A stretch of DNA of 64,000 bases from Flavimarina sp. Hel_I_48 (GTDB lineage Bacteria; Bacteroidota; Bacteroidia; Flavobacteriales; Flavobacteriaceae). Location of the stretch: the NCBI RefSeq assembly GCF_000733945.1, contig NZ_JPOL01000002.1, positions 3,535,001 to 3,599,000 of the forward strand, given 5' to 3'. The notes beneath the pieces were generated by a model, which was not told where the DNA came from, made no database searches, and saw nothing but the letters and a program-made list of their open reading frames with translations. Shown here piece by piece: positions 26,352 to 35,248 of the stretch; position 1 is the first letter of the stretch, and each line of letters opens with the position of its first letter. The translations under genes and the position numbers were made by a program.

Positions 26352-27290
26352 ATGAAATTCAACCAGCAGCATACTTTAAAACAGATTGCAACCATCATTT
26401 CTTCAAAAATGGATGGTGATCCTGATTTTCCGGTGCTGGGTATGAATGAAATCCACGTGGTAGAACCTGGGGATATTGTTTTTGTAGATCATCCCAAATA
26501 TTATCAAAAAGCGCTAAATTCTGCCGCAACCATAATATTGATAAATGCGGAGGTATCTCGTCCAGAAGGAAAGGCCTTGCTTATTTCAGAAGACCCCTTT
26601 CGCGATTTCAACATTCTTACCGAATATTTCCGACCGTTTCAAAAAGCAACTTCTTCAGTAGCTGCTTCTGCCACAATAGGAAAGGAAACCGTTATACAAC
26701 CCAATTGTTTTATAGGTAACAATGTAATCATTGGCGACAATTGCCTAATTCATGCTAATGTTTCCATTTACGATAACAGTATCATTGGTGATAACGTAAC
26801 CATTCATTCAGGTTCGGTATTGGGCGCAGATGCTTTTTACTATAAAAAAAGACCGCAAGGTTTTGATAAATTAAGATCTGGCGGTCGCGTGGTTGTAAAG
26901 GACAATGTAGATATTGGCGCACTTTGTACCATAGATAAAGGCGTGTCTGGTGATACGACCATAGGCGCGGGCAGTAAACTTGACAATCAGGTACATATAG
27001 GCCACGATGTGCTAATCGGAGAGCGCGTTCTCATTGCATCCCAGGCAGGCATTGCGGGTTGTGTAATTATAGAAAATGATGTTACCATCTGGGGTCAGGC
27101 GGGAGTTAAGAGTGATATTCGCCTGGGTGCAGGATCTGTTTTGATGGCTCAAAGTGGGGTAGGCAATGATCTTGAAGCAGGGAAAAGCTATTTTGGTTCT
27201 CCAGCAATGGAATCGCGACTGAAATTCAAAGAGCTCTTGGCCGTACGTCAGTTACCAGATTATATTGATAAATTAAAAAACATACAATGA
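26352..27290 (+). CDS. LpxD paralogue (second UDP-3-O-acylglucosamine N-acyltransferase-like protein)
   Basis: 312 residues with the same architecture as lpxD: an N-terminal uridine-binding-like domain ('IHVVEPGDIVFVDHPKYY') and a hexapeptide beta-helix with the catalytic-type His in 'NQVHIGHDVLIG'. It is shorter at the N-terminus and lacks the C-terminal helix extension of LpxD at 22352. The paralogue may acylate a different nucleotide sugar or modify lipid A. It overlaps the following NTF2-like gene by four bases, so they are co-expressed. Confidence 0.85.
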   Translation: MKFNQQHTLKQIATIISSKMDGDPDFPVLGMNEIHVVEPGDIVFVDHPKYYQKALNSAATIILINAEVSRPEGKALLISEDPFRDFNILTEYFRPFQKATSSVAASATIGKETVIQPNCFIGNNVIIGDNCLIHANVSIYDNSIIGDNVTIHSGSVLGADAFYYKKRPQGFDKLRSGGRVVVKDNVDIGALCTIDKGVSGDTTIGAGSKLDNQVHIGHDVLIGERVLIASQAGIAGCVIIENDVTIWGQAGVKSDIRLGAGSVLMAQSGVGNDLEAGKSYFGSPAMESRLKFKELLAVRQLPDYIDKLKNIQ

Positions 27291-27700
27291 GTACTTCGGC
27301 TAAAAATATAGTACGGGATTTATACGCTTCAGATTTTCTGAATGATCCAAGTGTTTTAAAGAAATACTTACATAAGGATGCAGAGCTGTTCTGGAATGCT
27401 TCCACCGGTTTTTCAAAATTAACAATTTCGGACATTTCAAAAATGTCTACGGAAATGGGCAGGTCGTTTATTTCGCTTCGTCCCTCCATAACCCATGTTC
27501 TTGAAGACAAGGATCAGGTTTGCATACGGGTAACCTATTATGTGAAGACTATCGAGAATCCAGATGAAGAGGTTGCGATTATCCATTTTATGGCCATATG
27601 GGAACTTAAGGATGGGAAGTTGTACAAAGGCTATCAGATTAGTCAGCCCAGTGACGACGACCCTATGAACATAGATGCGCACAGCCGTATAAAGTCCTGA
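27287..27700 (+). CDS. NTF2-like (SnoaL-type) small protein
   Basis: 137 residues with the cone-shaped NTF2 fold pattern: N-terminal helices ('NIVRDLYASDFLNDP'), 'YLHKDAELFWNAS', then beta strands 'ICIRVTYYVKTIE' and 'VAIIHFMAIWELKDGKL'. The family covers enzymes and binding proteins, and no catalytic residues can be assigned. It starts inside the end of the lpxD paralogue (ATGA overlap), suggesting a linked but unknown task. Confidence 0.8.
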   Translation: MSTSAKNIVRDLYASDFLNDPSVLKKYLHKDAELFWNASTGFSKLTISDISKMSTEMGRSFISLRPSITHVLEDKDQVCIRVTYYVKTIENPDEEVAIIHFMAIWELKDGKLYKGYQISQPSDDDPMNIDAHSRIKS

Positions 27701-27761
27701 ATTTCCTTTAGGTTTAGCCTCTAAACATTTACTTTTACAACCACTTTAAATACGATATACA

Positions 27762-28637
27762 ATGAGCGTTTTAGTCAATAAAGATTCAAAAATAATAGTA
27801 CAGGGTTTTACCGGGAGTGAAGGTACTTTTCACGCAGAGCAGATGATTGAGTACGGTACAAATGTGGTAGGTGGTGTAACACCGGGAAAAGGTGGTAATA
27901 CACACCTGGATCGACCTGTTTTCAATACCGTAAGCGAGGCGGTAGAAGAGACTGGTGCAGATTTATCTATAATTTTTGTTCCCCCGGCATTTGCGGCAGA
28001 TGCAATTATGGAATCTGCAGATGCAGGTATCAAAGTTATTATCACAATAACTGAAGGTATACCGGTTGCCGATATGATTAAAGTAGCGAGTTACATCAAA
28101 GATAAACCTTGTCGTTTAATAGGTCCCAACTGTCCCGGAGTTATCACTCCCGGTGAAGCAAAAGTGGGTATCATGCCCGGTTTTGTATTTAAAAAAGGAA
28201 AAGTAGGTATTGTTTCAAAATCAGGAACACTTACGTATGAAGCGGCAGATCAGGTCGTTAAGCAAGGTCTGGGAATTACCACGGCTATCGGTATTGGTGG
28301 TGATCCTATCATTGGAACCACAACCAAAGAAGCTGTTGAACTGTTGATCAATGATCCTGAGACGGAAGCGGTTGTTATGATAGGCGAAATAGGCGGTCAG
28401 CTGGAAGCTGATGCGGCTCGCTGGGTGAAGGAGAGTGGTACTAAAAAGCCGGTTATTGGCTTTATCGCCGGTGAAACTGCTCCTGCGGGTAGAACAATGG
28501 GTCATGCTGGAGCTATCGTAGGCGGAAGCGATGATACCGCACAGGCTAAAAAGAAAATCTTGAAAGAATGTGGAATCCACGTGGTGGAATCCCCAGCCGA
28601 AATAGGCAAAAAAGTTGCCGAAGTTTTAGGTAAATAA
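27762..28637 (+). CDS. sucD: Succinate-CoA ligase alpha subunit
   Basis: A 291-residue alpha subunit of succinyl-CoA synthetase (TCA cycle). The CoA-binding Rossmann domain begins '[14 protein letters not shown]'. The phosphorylated histidine is H248 in '[13 protein letters not shown]'. The beta-subunit gene sucC is not adjacent, which is usual in flavobacteria. A strong terminator follows 19 bases after the stop. Confidence 0.97.
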   Translation: MSVLVNKDSKIIVQGFTGSEGTFHAEQMIEYGTNVVGGVTPGKGGNTHLDRPVFNTVSEAVEETGADLSIIFVPPAFAADAIMESADAGIKVIITITEGIPVADMIKVASYIKDKPCRLIGPNCPGVITPGEAKVGIMPGFVFKKGKVGIVSKSGTLTYEAADQVVKQGLGITTAIGIGGDPIIGTTTKEAVELLINDPETEAVVMIGEIGGQLEADAARWVKESGTKKPVIGFIAGETAPAGRTMGHAGAIVGGSDDTAQAKKKILKECGIHVVESPAEIGKKVAEVLGK

Positions 28638-28655
28638 GACTGAAATTTCATTAAA

Positions 28656-28682
28656 AAAGCGGATTGGCAGCAATCCGCTTTT
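28656..28682 (+). terminator. sucD terminator
   Basis: A perfect hairpin AAAGCGGATTG-GCAG-CAATCCGCTTT followed by a T-run lies just downstream of the sucD stop codon and is a textbook intrinsic terminator. It isolates sucD from fabG, which begins at 28934. Confidence 0.92.
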
Positions 28683-28933
28683 TTTATTTGCAAACTGCCA
28701 AACTATGGTATTAGTGAATTTTAGTACATTTGAATTAATAGTTTGAGTTTAAGAACGATCATTTAGAGGTTAAAAAGTGCATTTTTCTCACCAATTATTG
28801 GCATTTTATGGTCAATTATTACCTTAAAATGGCAATTATCGCTATTTAAAACCTAAAATAGCAAGAGAATAACCTAAAAATATTCATACACCTTTAGAGA
28901 ATTAAAATTCCAAAGCATAAAATTTTCAACATT

Positions 28934-29680
28934 ATGAAATTACTTGAAGGAAAAAATATAATAATCACAGGCGCAAGTCGTGGTATAGGCCACGGTATTG
29001 CTACAGCTTTTGCAGCACAGGGAGCAAACGTTGCTTTTACCTATAGTTCTTCCGCGGGTCCCGCAGAAGCACTGGAAAAAGAGTTGACCGAAAAAGGCGT
29101 GAAGGCCAAAGCATATCAATCTGACGCTGCTTCTTTTGAGGCTTGTCAGGAACTGGTTAAACAGGTTCTCGAAGATTTTGAACAAATAGATGTACTGGTG
29201 AATAATGCTGGTATTACTAAAGACAATCTTCTCATGAGAATGGGAGAAGATGATTTTGACAAAGTTATTGAAGTCAATCTCAAATCTGTTTTCAACATGA
29301 CAAAAGCGGTACAACGTACCATGTTAAAACAGCGCAAGGGCAGTATAATCAATATGAGCTCTGTTGTGGGAGTGAAAGGAAATGCAGGTCAGTCCAATTA
29401 TGCGGCTTCTAAAGCGGGTATCATTGGCTTTTCCAAGTCTATGGCACTCGAACTTGGTTCCAGGAACATACGTACCAATGTAGTTGCCCCAGGATTTATA
29501 GAAACAGAAATGACCGAAAAGCTTGATGAAAAAACAATTGCAGGATGGCGCGATGCTATCCCGTTAAAACGTGGCGGAACTCCAGAGGATATCGCAAATG
29601 CCTGTATATTTCTTGCCAGCGATATGAGCGCCTATATCACGGGGCAGGTTCTTCAGGTAGATGGTGGTATGCTTACCTAA
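28934..29680 (+). CDS. fabG: 3-oxoacyl-[ACP] reductase
   Basis: A 248-residue SDR with TGASRGIG at 12-19, NNAG at 90-93, catalytic Ser142/143 and Y156/K160. The C-terminal 'ITGQVLQVDGGML' is typical of FabG. It reduces 3-oxoacyl-ACP with NADPH in fatty-acid elongation. It stands alone in a 296-base upstream spacer that includes the sucD terminator. Of the SDRs here it is the only one with full FabG character. Confidence 0.95.
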   Translation: MKLLEGKNIIITGASRGIGHGIATAFAAQGANVAFTYSSSAGPAEALEKELTEKGVKAKAYQSDAASFEACQELVKQVLEDFEQIDVLVNNAGITKDNLLMRMGEDDFDKVIEVNLKSVFNMTKAVQRTMLKQRKGSIINMSSVVGVKGNAGQSNYAASKAGIIGFSKSMALELGSRNIRTNVVAPGFIETEMTEKLDEKTIAGWRDAIPLKRGGTPEDIANACIFLASDMSAYITGQVLQVDGGMLT

Positions 29681-29777
29681 TATTTCCGGTCTTTGAATCC
29701 CGATGACCAGAATGTATGAAAAAATTGTAAAAGCTGCCCCCAGGATTTAATAGCTTAGGTACTTGATTTTATAGCTG

Positions 29778-31811
29778 ATGACGACACAAACACTATTTTT
29801 TATTATCCTCGCTGGGGTAATAGCGTTGTCTGTGTCGGTACTTTTTTACTTTTATAAGAGTAACTCGTATACAAAGCGCAACCTACTTTTTAGTATGTTG
29901 CGCTTTTTGAGTTTATATGCGCTGCTACTATTAATTATTGATCCACAGTTTGAAAGTGTGGAATACACAACCGTAAAACCAGTTCTGGCGGTTGCTATTG
30001 ACAATTCAGCTTCAATAGATTTTTTAGCGGAAAAGGACGAGGTTGAAGAAGCACTCCGTAAAATACAGTCAAATACAGACCTAAATGAGCGTTTTAATAT
30101 TGATTATTATCAATTTGGCACCGATCTGGAAACCCTTGACAGCCTTTCGTTTACCGAACAGCAAAGTGATCTGTCCAAACCGTTGCTCACCTTCGCTTCC
30201 ATATATAAAAATGCATACGCCCCGGTGCTCATTACAGACGGTAATGCAACCATAGGGGCAGATTATGAATATAACATCACTTCCTCAAAACAACCAGTCT
30301 ATTATTTAGCGGTGGGGGACACGTCGCGGTTTGAGGATTTAAAAATGGAGCAAATCAACGTAAACCGCTACGCATATCTCAATAATAAATTTCCGGTAGA
30401 AATACATACTTCCTATAGCGGCAGAGCCGAAAAATCGACGGAATTATCCGTTTTTTCGGGGAATAAGAAGGTTTTTTCGAAAAAATTGGATTTTAATTCC
30501 GCAGAAAATGGAAAGGTGACCAACTTTTACCTACCGGCCAATACCGTAGGCTTTAGACAATATACTGCGCGCATCACACCTTTTGAAGGTGAGAAAAATA
30601 CCATTAACAATGAGAAAAGTTTTGGCGTAGAAGTTATTGATCAGCGTGCTAAAGTTGCTGTGGTTTATTCTTATTTACATCCAGACCTGGGTACTTTAAA
30701 AAAGGCTATTGAAAGTAACGAATTAAGGGATGCAGAACTTATAAATATCAGTGATTTTCAAATCAGTACGCTTGAGGATTATGAGTTGGTTATCCTCTTT
30801 GAGCCCACACGCGCTTTTAGTAAAGTATACAGTGGTCTTGAAAAGTTGAACAGAAACCGTTTCACGATTGCTGCGGCTAAAACAGATTACAATGCGCTAA
30901 ATGCTTTTCAGGCTACTTTGAAAAAGAGAAACACAAATCAGGTTGATGAAGTGCGGCCTGAATTGAATCTCAATTTCACGGCATTTTTGATGGAAGATAT
31001 AGGTTATTCTGATTTTCCGCCATTGAAAAGTGCCTTTGGGCCCAGTTCCTTAAATGGAAAAACAGAGGTACTGTTGTACAAGAATATTGCAGGAGTGCAA
31101 ACGCAGGAACCGCTTCTAGCTGTAAGTGAAACCGAAGGTAGGCGCGAAGTGCTGCTATTGGCCACTGGTATCTGGAAGTGGCGGGCGCAGTCTTATCTAT
31201 CCAACCAATCTTTTGAACCATTCGATAATTTTATCGATAAACTTCTGCAATATTGTATTTCTACATCTAGAAAAGATAAATTACGATTGGATTATGAGTC
31301 TTTTTACTATGGTTCACAAAACGCAATGGTGAGGGCGCAATATGTAGATGACAATTACAATTTTGACAATAGGGCTAGCCTGATGATTGAGGTTGTTAAT
31401 AAAACCACGAAGAAGAGCCAGCAATTTCCTATGGTAGCAAGGAGTAATTTTTTTGAGGTTAAACTGAATATTCTTGAGGCAGGATCTTATGATTTTACAG
31501 TTCAGGTAGAAGGTGGGGAAACTTCGGCTACGGGGGCATTTACCATCATACCTTATGATATTGAGAGGCAGGCACAGAATGCTGCCTGGCCTAAACTCAA
31601 ACGTGCTGCGCAGGCCTCTCAGGGCGATGTACAGACCATTGATAATCTAGAGGTGCTAATTGACAAGCTTTTAAGTGATAATAGCTATATTCCCATTCAA
31701 AGGAGTGTCAAAAAAACCGTATCTTTGATTGATTTTCATTTCCTGCTCTTTATTATCGTGGCGTGTCTTGCGATAGAATGGTTTATCAGAAAATATAACG
31801 GACTTATTTAA
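29778..31811 (+). CDS. Large membrane protein with VWA-like domain
   Basis: 677 residues. Two N-terminal membrane helices (about 5-26 and 37-56) are followed by a VWA/integrin-like segment with a partial MIDAS signature, D75-x-S77-x-S79. A long, mostly beta-rich periplasmic region comes next, then a final membrane helix ('FHFLLFIIVACLAIEWFI', about 650-670). The layout resembles Bacteroidota BatA/BatB-type and other gliding-associated membrane proteins, but the middle was not recognised. It is followed after 11 bases by a prohibitin gene, so the two likely form an operon. Confidence 0.75.
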   Translation: MTTQTLFFIILAGVIALSVSVLFYFYKSNSYTKRNLLFSMLRFLSLYALLLLIIDPQFESVEYTTVKPVLAVAIDNSASIDFLAEKDEVEEALRKIQSNTDLNERFNIDYYQFGTDLETLDSLSFTEQQSDLSKPLLTFASIYKNAYAPVLITDGNATIGADYEYNITSSKQPVYYLAVGDTSRFEDLKMEQINVNRYAYLNNKFPVEIHTSYSGRAEKSTELSVFSGNKKVFSKKLDFNSAENGKVTNFYLPANTVGFRQYTARITPFEGEKNTINNEKSFGVEVIDQRAKVAVVYSYLHPDLGTLKKAIESNELRDAELINISDFQISTLEDYELVILFEPTRAFSKVYSGLEKLNRNRFTIAAAKTDYNALNAFQATLKKRNTNQVDEVRPELNLNFTAFLMEDIGYSDFPPLKSAFGPSSLNGKTEVLLYKNIAGVQTQEPLLAVSETEGRREVLLLATGIWKWRAQSYLSNQSFEPFDNFIDKLLQYCISTSRKDKLRLDYESFYYGSQNAMVRAQYVDDNYNFDNRASLMIEVVNKTTKKSQQFPMVARSNFFEVKLNILEAGSYDFTVQVEGGETSATGAFTIIPYDIERQAQNAAWPKLKRAAQASQGDVQTIDNLEVLIDKLLSDNSYIPIQRSVKKTVSLIDFHFLLFIIVACLAIEWFIRKYNGLI

Positions 31812-31822
31812 TAAAATATACA

Positions 31823-32641
31823 ATGGATAGATTACCAAAAGTAGGCGTGCCTATATTAATAGGAATTGTACTGCTCATTATACTTATTGCTAAATCTACC
31901 GTTACCGTAGAGTCTGGTGAGGCCGGAGTGCTTTACAAAAGATTTGGTGGAGGAGTAGTTACAGATGAACCTGCCATGGGAGAGGGTTTGCATATTGTTG
32001 CACCATGGAACAAGGTCTTCATTTACGAGACCAGAAGGCGTGATTTATCTGAAAAGATGAACGTACTTTCTTCAAATGGACTGGATATTAAACTGGATGC
32101 GACTGCATGGTACATGCCAGAGGTCAAAAATCTTGGGAAACTGCATCAGGAAATAGGAGAAGATTACGTGCAGCGAATTTTATTGCCCACAATTCGTTCT
32201 GCAGCGCGATCTGTGGTGGGCCGTTATACGCCCGAACAGTTATATTCAACAAAGCGTGACGCCATTCAAGCTGAAATCTTTGAGGAAACCAAAAAAATCA
32301 TAAGTGATCAATATATAATTCTGGACGAAATACTCGTACGGGATGTGACATTGCCTTCTACTATTAAAAATGCCATTGAACGTAAATTAAAGCAGGAGCA
32401 GGAATCCCTGGAATATGAGTTTAGACTGGTTTCCGCACAAAAAGAAGCGCAGCGCCAGCGTATTGAAGCCCAGGGTAAATCTGATGCGAACCAGATATTA
32501 AGTCAATCCTTAAATGACAAAATATTAAAGGATAAAGGTATAGAAGCTACTTTAAAACTTTCCGAAAGCCCAAATGCGAAGGTTATCGTAATTGGTGCCG
32601 GAGATGATGGTATGCCGCTTATCCTTGGGGGAAGTAATTAG
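31823..32641 (+). CDS. Prohibitin/SPFH (band 7) family protein
   Basis: 272 residues with an N-terminal membrane anchor ('VGVPILIGIVLLIILIAKS') and an SPFH domain (about 30-200), including 'ESGEAGVLYKRFGGGV' and 'SAARSVVGRYTPEQLYS'. A C-terminal coiled coil with 'AQKEAQRQRIEAQGKSDAN' follows. Such proteins form large membrane ring scaffolds and often chaperone FtsH-type proteases. Here it follows the VWA membrane protein in the same operon. Confidence 0.9.
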   Translation: MDRLPKVGVPILIGIVLLIILIAKSTVTVESGEAGVLYKRFGGGVVTDEPAMGEGLHIVAPWNKVFIYETRRRDLSEKMNVLSSNGLDIKLDATAWYMPEVKNLGKLHQEIGEDYVQRILLPTIRSAARSVVGRYTPEQLYSTKRDAIQAEIFEETKKIISDQYIILDEILVRDVTLPSTIKNAIERKLKQEQESLEYEFRLVSAQKEAQRQRIEAQGKSDANQILSQSLNDKILKDKGIEATLKLSESPNAKVIVIGAGDDGMPLILGGSN

Positions 32642-32914
32642 GAAGTCTCTGGTAGTATTTACTTAGAATATTGAATTTTTCATATTATTTTTATTAAGTT
32701 TTATTTCAGTTTCGGAATAGAAGTGTTTGCGCTTAGAATTTTTGACTAAGGTTTTCTAATTAATGAAAATCAGCGAATTGAGTTCTATTGGAATACTATG
32801 TTGGATTCAGTTTTTGGTAGTGAAACATATTTCTGTTTTTTTTAGTAGAAAACATCGAAAAAACTCTAGATTCCTAGTTCTTAAAATCATATATTTTAGT
32901 AATTTCGCTAAGGA

Positions 32915-32971
32915 ATGAAAAGAAACATTATAAACCGTCATCATTTTAGCCCACGTAATCAAACGAGGTAA
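32915..32971 (+). CDS. Histidine operon leader peptide
   Basis: An 18-codon open frame, MKRNIINRHHFSPRNQTR, with tandem His codons at 32939-32944, begins at an ATG directly after AAGGA and ends at TAA 32969-32971. A TAATTTCG at 32900-32907 resembles a -7 box (one mismatch to TAnnTTTG), so the transcript probably starts just before the ATG. The peptide itself needs no function. Its translation would sense charged tRNA-His. Confidence 0.78.
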   Translation: MKRNIINRHHFSPRNQTR

Positions 32972-33000
32972 TATGTGATGGTCCACACCAAAATATTTGA

Positions 33001-33030
33001 AACCCGTTTGAAATTTTCAAACGGGTTTTT
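33001..33030 (+). terminator. Attenuator terminator before hisG
   Basis: A 12-bp perfect stem (33001-33012 with 33016-33027), a three-base loop and a T-run form an intrinsic terminator in front of hisG rather than after a gene, which is the hallmark of attenuation control. Confidence 0.93.
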
Positions 33031-33051
33031 ATTTTAAAAGGTATTTAAAAA

Positions 33052-33912
33052 ATGAGTAAAAAGATTCGTATTGCTATTCAGAAATCGGGGAGGCTCAATG
33101 AAGATTCCCTGCAAATATTAAAAGATTGTGGTATCCATATTGATAATGGCCGCGATCAACTAAAAGCCAGCGCCGGAAATTTTCCATTAGAGGTCTTTTA
33201 CCTGCGCAACGGCGATATTCCCCAGTATTTGCGTGATGGAGTAGTAGATATTGCTATTATAGGTGAGAATGTATTGGTTGAAAAAGGCGAAGATATCAGT
33301 ATCGCACAGAAGCTCGGTTTTTCAAAGTGCAAGGTTTCCCTAGCAATTCCCAAAGGTAAAAATTACAATACCGTTCAGGATCTTGAAGGAAAGCGCATCG
33401 CGACATCCTATCCCAATACCGTAAAACAATACCTTGAGAAGCATGGGGTCAATGCAGAGCTGCACATCATCACGGGCTCTGTGGAAATTGCACCAAACAT
33501 AGGTCTTGCTGATGCGATCTGTGACATTGTTTCCAGCGGAAGCACCTTGTTCAAGAACAATCTCAAAGAAGTCGAAGTCATGCTTACATCAGAGGCTGTT
33601 CTTGCCGTTTCTCCAGGTATTGATACAGCGCGCAAAGAAATTCTTGATAAATTATTGTTCCGTATTCAGTCCATATTGAAAGGGCGGGATTACAAATATG
33701 TGCTGCTCAACGCACCGAATGAAAAAGTAGCCGATATCATTGCTTTGCTGCCCGGTATGAAAAGTCCCACCGTCTTGCCCCTCGCAGAAAAAGGCTGGAG
33801 CAGTATCCATTCTGTGGTTGGCAAAAATCGTTTTTGGGAAGTTATCAACGAACTCAAAGAAAATGGTGCGGAAGGAATTTTAGTATGTCCCATCGAAAAA
33901 ATGGTGAATTAA
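33052..33912 (+). CDS. hisG: ATP phosphoribosyltransferase (long form)
   Basis: A 286-residue enzyme for the first committed step of histidine synthesis. The catalytic domains hold 'YLRNGDIPQYLRDGVVDIAI' and the PRPP-binding stretch 'DAICDIVSSGSTLFKNNL'. The last 75 residues form the ACT-like regulatory domain that makes the long form sensitive to histidine, so no HisZ partner is required. It is the first gene of the operon, controlled by the attenuator just upstream. Confidence 0.96.
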   Translation: MSKKIRIAIQKSGRLNEDSLQILKDCGIHIDNGRDQLKASAGNFPLEVFYLRNGDIPQYLRDGVVDIAIIGENVLVEKGEDISIAQKLGFSKCKVSLAIPKGKNYNTVQDLEGKRIATSYPNTVKQYLEKHGVNAELHIITGSVEIAPNIGLADAICDIVSSGSTLFKNNLKEVEVMLTSEAVLAVSPGIDTARKEILDKLLFRIQSILKGRDYKYVLLNAPNEKVADIIALLPGMKSPTVLPLAEKGWSSIHSVVGKNRFWEVINELKENGAEGILVCPIEKMVN

Positions 33913-33940
33913 GCCAATATAATGGCTAAAACAGCAAAAA

Positions 33941-35227
33941 ATGAATAGAATTGAGTTTCCGCTTCGTGATACCTGGGATGCGCTTTTAAAACGGCCAGCA
34001 CATACCTATGAACATATAGAATCTATTGTTCGTGATGTTTTTGAAGACGTGCGTAATTCTGGTGATGAGGCGCTTAAAAAATATACCGAAAAATTCGACG
34101 GGGTTTCTTTGTCAAAAATTGGTGTAAATGAAGCCGAGTTCGATGCTGCCGCTGCCCAACTTGACGACGCACTCAAAAATGCCATAGTGCTTGCCAAGAA
34201 TAATATCGAAACCTTTCACCGGGCACAACGTACGGAGCGAGTTTCCGTAGAAACCGCGCCGGGAGTACAATGCTGGCAGGAAAAACGTCCCATTGCAAAA
34301 GTGGGGCTTTATATTCCTGGTGGTACTGCGCCTTTGTTTTCATCCATATTGATGCTGGCATTACCGGCAAAAATAGCAGGTTGCCGGGAAATCGTACTTT
34401 GCTCCCCACCGGATAAATCGGGCAATTTGAATCCGGCGATTTTATACACCGCCTACTTGTGTGGTGTTACACAAATTTTTAAAGTGGGCGGTATTCAGGC
34501 GATTGCCGCAATGACTTTTGGCACGCCAAGTATCCCAAAAACTTATAAGATTTTTGGACCGGGCAATCAATATGTTACCGTTGCAAAACAGATGGCGACA
34601 CGCTATAATGTGGCGATTGATATGCCCGCCGGCCCTTCGGAATTACTTGTGGTTGCTGATGATAGCGCGAATGCCGCGTTCGTTGCTTCAGACTTATTGA
34701 GTCAGGCGGAACACGGCGTCGATAGCCAGGTTATTCTGGTTACCACATCAAAATCTATGCTAGAGGCGGTTGAAGAGGAAATTGAAGCGCAAATCAACCA
34801 ACTGCCGCGCAAGGAAATTGCAAAAAAAGCTATTGCAAACAGTAAATTGATTTTGGTCAATGACAATAGGCAAGCTTTGGATTTAATAGATGCTTATGGA
34901 CCAGAACATTTTATAGTGTGCATGAAGGATGCTGATTTCTTTGTTGATCAAATCCAGAATGCAGGATCGGTTTTTATAGGAAATTATACACCAGAAAGCG
35001 CGGGTGATTATGCTTCGGGGACAAATCATACCCTTCCTACAAATGGTTATGCAAAGCAGTATAGCGGTGTGAACCTGGACAGTTTTATGAAGCAAATGAC
35101 CTTTCAAAAAGTTTCTGAGGAAGGGATTCAAAACATTGGCCCCGCTATAGAACTTATGGCCGAGGCCGAAGGGTTGCAGGCGCACAAAAATGCTGTAACG
35201 CTCCGTCTGGAATCACTAAAACCTTAA
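33941..35227 (+). CDS. hisD: Histidinol dehydrogenase
   Basis: A 428-residue zinc enzyme for the last two steps of histidine synthesis. Signatures include 'VGLYIPGGTAPLFSSILMLA', 'AIDMPAGPSELLVVADDSA', the zinc region 'QAEHGVDSQVILVT' and 'GPEHFIV', with 'GTNHTLPT' near the end. It is 28 bases after hisG. Length is normal. Confidence 0.97.
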   Translation: MNRIEFPLRDTWDALLKRPAHTYEHIESIVRDVFEDVRNSGDEALKKYTEKFDGVSLSKIGVNEAEFDAAAAQLDDALKNAIVLAKNNIETFHRAQRTERVSVETAPGVQCWQEKRPIAKVGLYIPGGTAPLFSSILMLALPAKIAGCREIVLCSPPDKSGNLNPAILYTAYLCGVTQIFKVGGIQAIAAMTFGTPSIPKTYKIFGPGNQYVTVAKQMATRYNVAIDMPAGPSELLVVADDSANAAFVASDLLSQAEHGVDSQVILVTTSKSMLEAVEEEIEAQINQLPRKEIAKKAIANSKLILVNDNRQALDLIDAYGPEHFIVCMKDADFFVDQIQNAGSVFIGNYTPESAGDYASGTNHTLPTNGYAKQYSGVNLDSFMKQMTFQKVSEEGIQNIGPAIELMAEAEGLQAHKNAVTLRLESLKP

Positions 35228-35248
35228 CCGGATTTTATTACTACACTG

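Larger units (their letters stand above)
32915..33030 (+). promoter_or_regulatory. Translation-coupled transcription attenuator of the his operon
   Basis: Three parts are visible. (1) The leader peptide with a His-His pair. (2) An antiterminator strand TCAAACG-A-GGT at 32959-32969 that pairs with ACCCGTTTGA at 33002-33011 (10 bp with one bulge). (3) The terminator AACCCGTTTGAA / TTCAAACGGGTT at 33001-33027 with a T-run ending at 33030, 22 bases before hisG. A ribosome stalled at the His codons would leave the antiterminator strand free. One that reaches the stop would cover it and allow termination. This is the enterobacterial logic in a Bacteroidota sequence. Confidence 0.82.

Noticed and set aside
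27762..28637. sucD without sucC as a broken operon
   Set aside because: Separate sucC and sucD loci are normal in flavobacteria.
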